Part shown: one piece after another, positions 59,190 to 64,000 of the stretch
Numbering within the stretch: position 1 is the stretch's first letter
How the letters are laid out: every line of letters begins with the position of its first letter
Source of the DNA: Corbicula japonica
Lineage: Eukaryota; Mollusca; Bivalvia; Venerida; Cyrenidae
Direction: 5' to 3'
NCBI GenBank assembly: GCA_038501625.1
Contig: JAZAYU010000053.1
Coordinates: 124,001 to 188,000 of the forward strand
DNA: 64,000 nucleotides
Notes under the pieces: model-generated
Told to the model about the DNA's origin: nothing
Seen by the model: the letters and a program-made list of their open reading frames with translations, nothing else
The model's database searches: none
Program-made: the position numbers and the translations under genes

Positions 59190-59334
59190 CAGTATCGTAA
59201 AACTAAATCTGGAGATCAGTCTCAAATCTCAAGCATCTGATTGGCTGAAATGGCGACCAGTCGCCATTTCAGCCAATCAGATCCTTGAGATTTGAGACTG
59301 ATCTCAAAACTTAGGTTTATGATCTTGGGCCCTG
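59190..59334. mobile_element. Family B MITE, second subfamily, intact palindrome
   Basis: Arms 'CTGGAGATCAGTCTCAAATC' and 'GATTTGAGACTGATCTCAAA', with centre TGGCGACCAGTCGCCA and two CCAAT boxes. The termini are altered to CAGTATCGTAAAACTAAA and TTTATGATCTTGGGCCCTG. Confidence 0.9.
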
Positions 59335-59824
59335 TTCTTCGGATCAGCATGGCTATTGCGTTTTTGAGGACGTGCAGTCCATTTAAATGGCTCTTATTAG
59401 CCTTTCTATCTCTTCCTCTATACCATTTAGCTCTATGGGAAGGATGTTTTTTCTGAAATGCGTATTTAACTTTAAAGTTAACTTTTGTAATTGTAAAAAT
59501 TTGGACGGGAAAGAATTTTTATTTTGGTCCCACTTTGAAACAAGAAATATCTTTAAAAAAGATAAACGGCGTTGATGGAAAAGATTTTTATATGTAATAA
59601 AGAATAAAATAAAGAGCGTGCACAAATTTCGTCTGGTGATAATACGTCGATTAAAGAAGAATGTCCAACATTAACTGTACATTTATTCAGTTTCAATAAA
59701 AAACCTCTTGTAGAGTTAGTACTAATGACGAATAAATGTTATTAAAATACAATAAATGAAAATAATAACAACTTGTTACAAGAGCGAAATCTACCAACTT
59801 TTACGTAAATTAACTTTAAAAAAG

Positions 59825-59896
59825 TGTTCCTCCCGAGTATTGAACCCGGGGCCTCCGCTTGAGAGGCGAGTGTGATAACCACTACACCAAGGCGAT
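59825..59896 (-). pseudogene. tRNA-Glu(CTC)-like gene, probably pseudogene or SINE head
   Basis: The minus strand carries an A box (TGGTGTAGTGG), an anticodon loop CTCTCAA (anticodon CTC), a T arm CCGGGTTCAATACTCGG and a T6 Pol III terminator a few bases downstream. The acceptor stem does not pair (5' ATCGCCT against 3' GAGGAAC) and the anticodon stem has a mismatch, so I call it a pseudogene or a tRNA-derived repeat. A scan with a covariance model would settle it. Confidence 0.65.
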
Positions 59897-61039
59897 TTGA
59901 ATATCTAGACTTGAAATTAACAATCAGTATTAAAGGAACTAGAAAGGAACCAGTAAGAACCAGAAATATCAGCACTTCTCTGTCGTTTTACACTGTGTAT
60001 TGTACTCGAGTGTTTACCTGACACCCATGAATATTCCATATAAAATCGTATTTAAGCCATCAATTGACTTAACTGGTTATTTATACCGTAAATATCTTTT
60101 TCTCCAATACAATTATCGCTTTTAAAAACGTAAATGCCCGAACATATAAGTGCCATGTAAATACTAACACACAATATAAAAATCGTTGCGGTAATCATTA
60201 ACGAGACCCACTAATAACCAATCAAAATAATCTATTTGATTTTCCCGCTGCATAATAAGTTTTATTTACAATATTTCATTGGTCGAAAAACTAGGTCAAA
60301 AGTGAGCTTAGACAGCTAACGCCGAAAAACTCAATTAATACAATTACGTTGCGTACGATATTCGGTGGACAAAGTTATAAAATGCGATTATACTATGAAA
60401 CATTCCATTCAGTGGTACTATTTAAGCATTGTTAAGTGGGTTTTGTACAAAGTATGTGTGCTATTACGTAAGCAAAATAGATGTTAAATTGCGAATGCTT
60501 ACTCTTTGCTGTTAAATAAAATGTGTGTTGGAGAGAATTTTTATCGATTTTTACTTGAAGTTACTGGTCGTCCTCATAGAAAACATTAAAATTTTTATGA
60601 CACAGTTTGCAAACGACAAGAGGAAATATATTATCAGCATGACTGCTGTGAAATCCATTACTAATGCTTGCAGCAAGCTTTTGATTTATATAACAAACAG
60701 AAAAAGTATTTCCCGTTTCATCTTTTTAAATGCAACATCGTCAACAATAACAGCGTGCTTGGTTTATTTATAAAGTGATGGGCCATGTTTATGTTTTGAA
60801 ATTTCTTATCAATACTCGTGTTGTTTATTTTTGAGGTAATTGTGTACATATATCTATACTACTCTTGGTTAAGCTACCCACTACACACATGTTATTGTTC
60901 TGTGTCGAACGACATGACATGTTTTATTTTATATTAAGAATAATATGTGCTTAATTGTATCGGCCTTTTTCAACAATATTTTTATTTTGACAGCTAAATC
61001 AATTTGTTCTCCATTCAGAAAGTAATACCAAATAAACAT
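59897..61039. other. AT-rich intergenic sequence
   Basis: No gene recognised; the 82-codon forward frame at 60525-60773 has AT-driven composition (I, K, N, L) and no family resemblance. Confidence 0.4.
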
Positions 61040-61760
61040 GTGGGCACATCCCTTTATGTTAGAACATGAACAAGTGGATCAGACATCTGTTTGTAAGCCT
61101 CTTAACAAGAAGAACGAAGACAAGTATAAAGACTTTCTACAATTAACGAGACAACTGAGATGTCTTTAGAGCTTTAGTGAAAAACTTTCCGCCATACGTA
61201 ACTATGACCAAAATATACTGAACTTTGTGTTCAATGGAAAACATTAACATTTGCAATCATGCGTACAGTGTAAGAGCACAAAAATCATATTATTAAAAGA
61301 GTAGTATAAAGCAAGGCGAAAAATAGATTAGCTAAGAAAGCCATTTCAAAAATCATAGAACACTGGGGTACCAGAGACAGTGAATATCTGTAACAGTATT
61401 GTGTGTGTTTTTGCGTGACCAGTTTGTGTTTTATTCAAGCTCCTTTCAGCTTTCTAATTATTCTTTCCAAAGAGTCGACAGTTAAAACATCCGATTGAAA
61501 TTCTATATAAACTAATATTCGGGCAATTTGTCCACTCTATTTTACAAATCACTTTGCTTCTGTTTACTGCTCATTTCTATCGAAATGAATAATGTAGCGC
61601 TTAAGATGTCGTTTTAGCTCGGCGCCCCTACTTATTACGTTTATGTAAGTCTTACAGCCTATTTAATTTCATCTACATGGCACGACTAATTTCTTGCAGA
61701 TTTATTATCAATTTATCAGAATACACCACGTCTTCCAACAACCCTTCAATAGGTTATTTT
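61040..61760 (+). repeat. Diverged duplicate of 53990-55080
   Basis: See the 53990 partner. The two lie about 7 kb apart in the same orientation. The similarity is patchy and seen by eye only. Confidence 0.45.
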
Positions 61761-62039
61761 ACATTCAAACATTTTACCCATCTTCGGTAAATGATTATTT
61801 TGTATCACCTGTATCCTAAATACGCAAAATGACACTTTATGAAACTTATACTGTTGGATAAGCGACTCCGACCACAGCATATGTTGTTGCTAATAAAGCA
61901 TGTAAGTGTAAAAACAAACCCAACGTTGCTTTAAAGTTATAAATTTCAATTATCTCCCTTGGTGGAAACATGCTAATTTCAAAACATAAAGAATCTGGTT
62001 GACTATATACATGTATAGGCATACTTGAACTATCATTTT

Positions 62040-62115
62040 GGTTCGGGTGGGTGAATGGTATGTACTGAGTCTGTCTCTTGCATGGTTGGCTAGACGATGC
62101 CGCTATATTTGTATG
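62040..62115 (+). repeat. Family E short repeat
   Basis: 'ACTGAGTCTGTCTCTTGCAT', 'GGTTGGCTAGACGATGCCGC' and 'TATTTGTATGGCTTTCG'. Related copies at 63115-63185 and, inverted, 34480-34550. Confidence 0.7.
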
Positions 62116-63114
62116 GCTTTCGATTTAGTTAATCATATTCTTAAGATTTCGAATATTATGTCAACTTTTTTAAAAAATTACGCGATATTATAAAATAAAA
62201 CTAGAACTCACCTAAATACACATACTCTTTCAAGAATTTGCGAAGATGTTTATATAACAAATCTTTAATCAAATATCGACTTTAGACTTACCAGACGAAA
62301 CAATGTTCTAAAGATAGTATTATATAAATATCAAATTGTCCATTATCCCGGTTTTGAACCATTCGATATAAAATCTTGTAATAAAATACTTCTCCTTATG
62401 CAAAATTAGCAATATACTTATCGCGTTCTTATTAAAAACGTCACAAGTGCGTTAATTATTGACTAGATAGGAAGAAATATAATATAAATCTTAGAAACAC
62501 AGAGCGCTCGAGTATCAGCACTAAAACAAAAATAAACTTTTTTCGCCTCAAACAAGACACAAAATCACATAAGTAGATCTAATATAACAACTAGAAATAA
62601 CAAGTAACCGTCACCAAAATGTTAAAAATATCTCCCTAATGAATTATAAGAGATGGGCTTAATTTGAATCTCAAACTTATTGGAATGGAAGGCTAATACA
62701 TGCTAGGGAAGGCAAAACTGAATAGAAGTAATAAAGACAAAAGATCAAAAGATCGAGTACCTAAGTATTTAAGACATGTATTATTATCATATAATAAATT
62801 GCAGTAAATGTAAAGAAAATAGAATAATACTTCAAAGGAAAACAATTTAAATGTAAAGAAAACCATGTATAGCAGAAAAGTAAACGAGTGTTGTGTCTAG
62901 CAAATAGAATATAAAAAAACAGCTCCGGCCTACATTTAAGAGAGGTTTAAAGTCATAAGGAGAAACAACTGATGAAGTCTGAACAATTTCCTGTAACCTG
63001 ATACAGGCAGGAAAATGTCCATACAGTTTATTTCAGATCATGCACTTAAAAAGTTAAACGTGCATATCAATAAAACAACCTAAATCAGTTTTCTGATGAA
63101 ACTAAGGAAAACGG
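62116..63114. other. AT-rich intergenic sequence
   Basis: Nothing supportable. Confidence 0.4.
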
Positions 63115-63185
63115 TTCATATGCACTGTGTCTCACTCTTACATAGCTGGCTTGGCGCTGCCGCCGTATTTGTATGACTTTGGGGT
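63115..63185 (+). repeat. Family E short repeat
   Basis: 'CACTGTGTCTCACTCTTACA', 'GCTGGCTTGGCGCTGCCGCC' and 'GTATTTGTATGACTTT'. Confidence 0.65.
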
Positions 63186-63281
63186 CATCTATACATGTGA
63201 CTACTTTAAGGAAATTTACTCTCTCTCATTACGGCCATGTGTCATTACCCAATTCGCATGCCAGTGCCGTTTGTGGTAATA

Positions 63282-63510
63282 CATGCTTGTCGAGTCGGTG
63301 GGTGGATTGGAAATGATTCACCCAGGCAACTTGTACTTGTCTGTTCATGTGTTGACCCGGCTCGGTAGTTATTATGTTGTTGCACTCAAAAGCCTAGTTC
63401 AAAGCCCCAATAACAAATATGGTTTGCCATTAACTGTTCCATTTTATTGTTTGTGGCGCCTTATTTTTCTAAACTAATATTTCATTTTTCACTCTATCTT
63501 GGAGGCTGTG
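63282..63510 (-). mobile_element. Family A, diverged inverted copy
   Basis: 'GTCGAGTCGGTGGGTGGATT', 'CAGGCAACTTGTACTTGTCT', 'TTTGCCATTAACTGTTCC' and 'TTGTTTGTGGCGCCTTATTT' follow the family order. The distal end is reduced to 'GGAGGCTGTGTGGGT'. Confidence 0.75.
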
Positions 63511-64000
63511 TGGGTAATTAAAGTTTTACCAATGTATGTGTATTGAGACATAAACCTATGTTGCGGAGATGTTGTTTATTGCCAAATAAATATTCTTAAG
63601 GTTCTTAAGGAGTATTTTGTTTTGTTAATTATTACTTCACGTTCGGGACAAAACACCTTCGAAAAAGAAGGTTTGATTGTTCTTAGTTAAAAAACCAGTA
63701 AATATTAAATGTCATGTCATGTAGTTATAGACTAATGCAACAACATATAACGGTCAATCAAGGTTACTTTTTAAGAAGTCGCATGACTGAGTGTTGTACG
63801 ATTGAACTTTTTATTGCCAAGATAGATTAATGCATTCCTCGCTTACAGTTACTCTCGGCTGCTGCATCGGGATTCTCTAAAATTCTTTTTTTAAGAACAA
63901 GTGATTGTTATAGAAGCAATTTGTTTTCAATATTTCTTCAATAAATTCAACTTCAACTTCTTTATTACCCAAATTCTTGCAAAGGATTAACAGCCTATTA

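Noticed and set aside
59383..59625. Overlapping forward and reverse frames of 62 and 80 codons
   Set aside because: Mirror-image open frames in AT-rich sequence with no recognisable domain.
60525..60773. 82-codon forward frame
   Set aside because: Composition is AT-driven and no family, signal or splice context was recognised.

Overview
This window looks like an AT-rich, repeat-laden stretch of an invertebrate nuclear genome, most likely a bivalve mollusc. The evidence is very low coding density, canonical GT-AG spliced exons of a metazoan gene family (FAM167), many short non-autonomous transposable elements, and an element with a tandem core, an (AC)n tract and a terminal hairpin like the 'pearl'/Helentron-type elements described in bivalves. 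The species cannot be named from the sequence alone. There is no sign of operons, bacterial genes or phage.

Layout. 1-10810 is a layered satellite. Degenerate 'TTCCGGATCAC' spacer repeats lead into three CTG/CAG-rich arrays. The third array (3965-10798) expands into a regular higher-order repeat of about 341 bp and ends in a homogeneous 41-bp array. 10811-16890 is mostly plain AT-rich sequence with a few dispersed repeats, plus a CpG-rich block of two abutting inverted-terminus elements (13808-15533). At 16893-17525 a dispersed repeat (family A) has a 38-bp internal segment amplified ten times.

17.7-25 kb is the only clear genic part. A FAM167-family protein is encoded on the minus strand by two exons (21027 or 21075 down to 20512, then 19479 down to 19222) with perfect splice sites and the diagnostic C-terminus. 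Possible orphan exons lie at 17689-17901 (-), 22206-22380 (+) and 24655-24728 (-), all unproven.

25-64 kb is a mosaic of dispersed families. Family A is SINE-like/unclassified with about 14 pieces. Family B is a palindromic foldback MITE with seven copies carrying CCAAT boxes. Family C is marked by GGCTCGGTTTGATTGAGCC. There are also tRNA-like SINE heads, a TTAA-flanked long-inverted-repeat element (45440-46450) and a pearl/Helentron-like element (46563-48592). Diverged segments at about 34.0-37.4 and 38.4-44.2 kb are colinear and look like an old tandem segmental duplication, with further partial copies at 24.7, 30.4, 49.6 and 51-62 kb.

No working multi-gene system is visible. The most unusual structures are the hierarchical CTG satellite, the colinear duplications with splice-like signals at matching positions, and the nested transposon insertions whose empty-site equivalents are also in the window.
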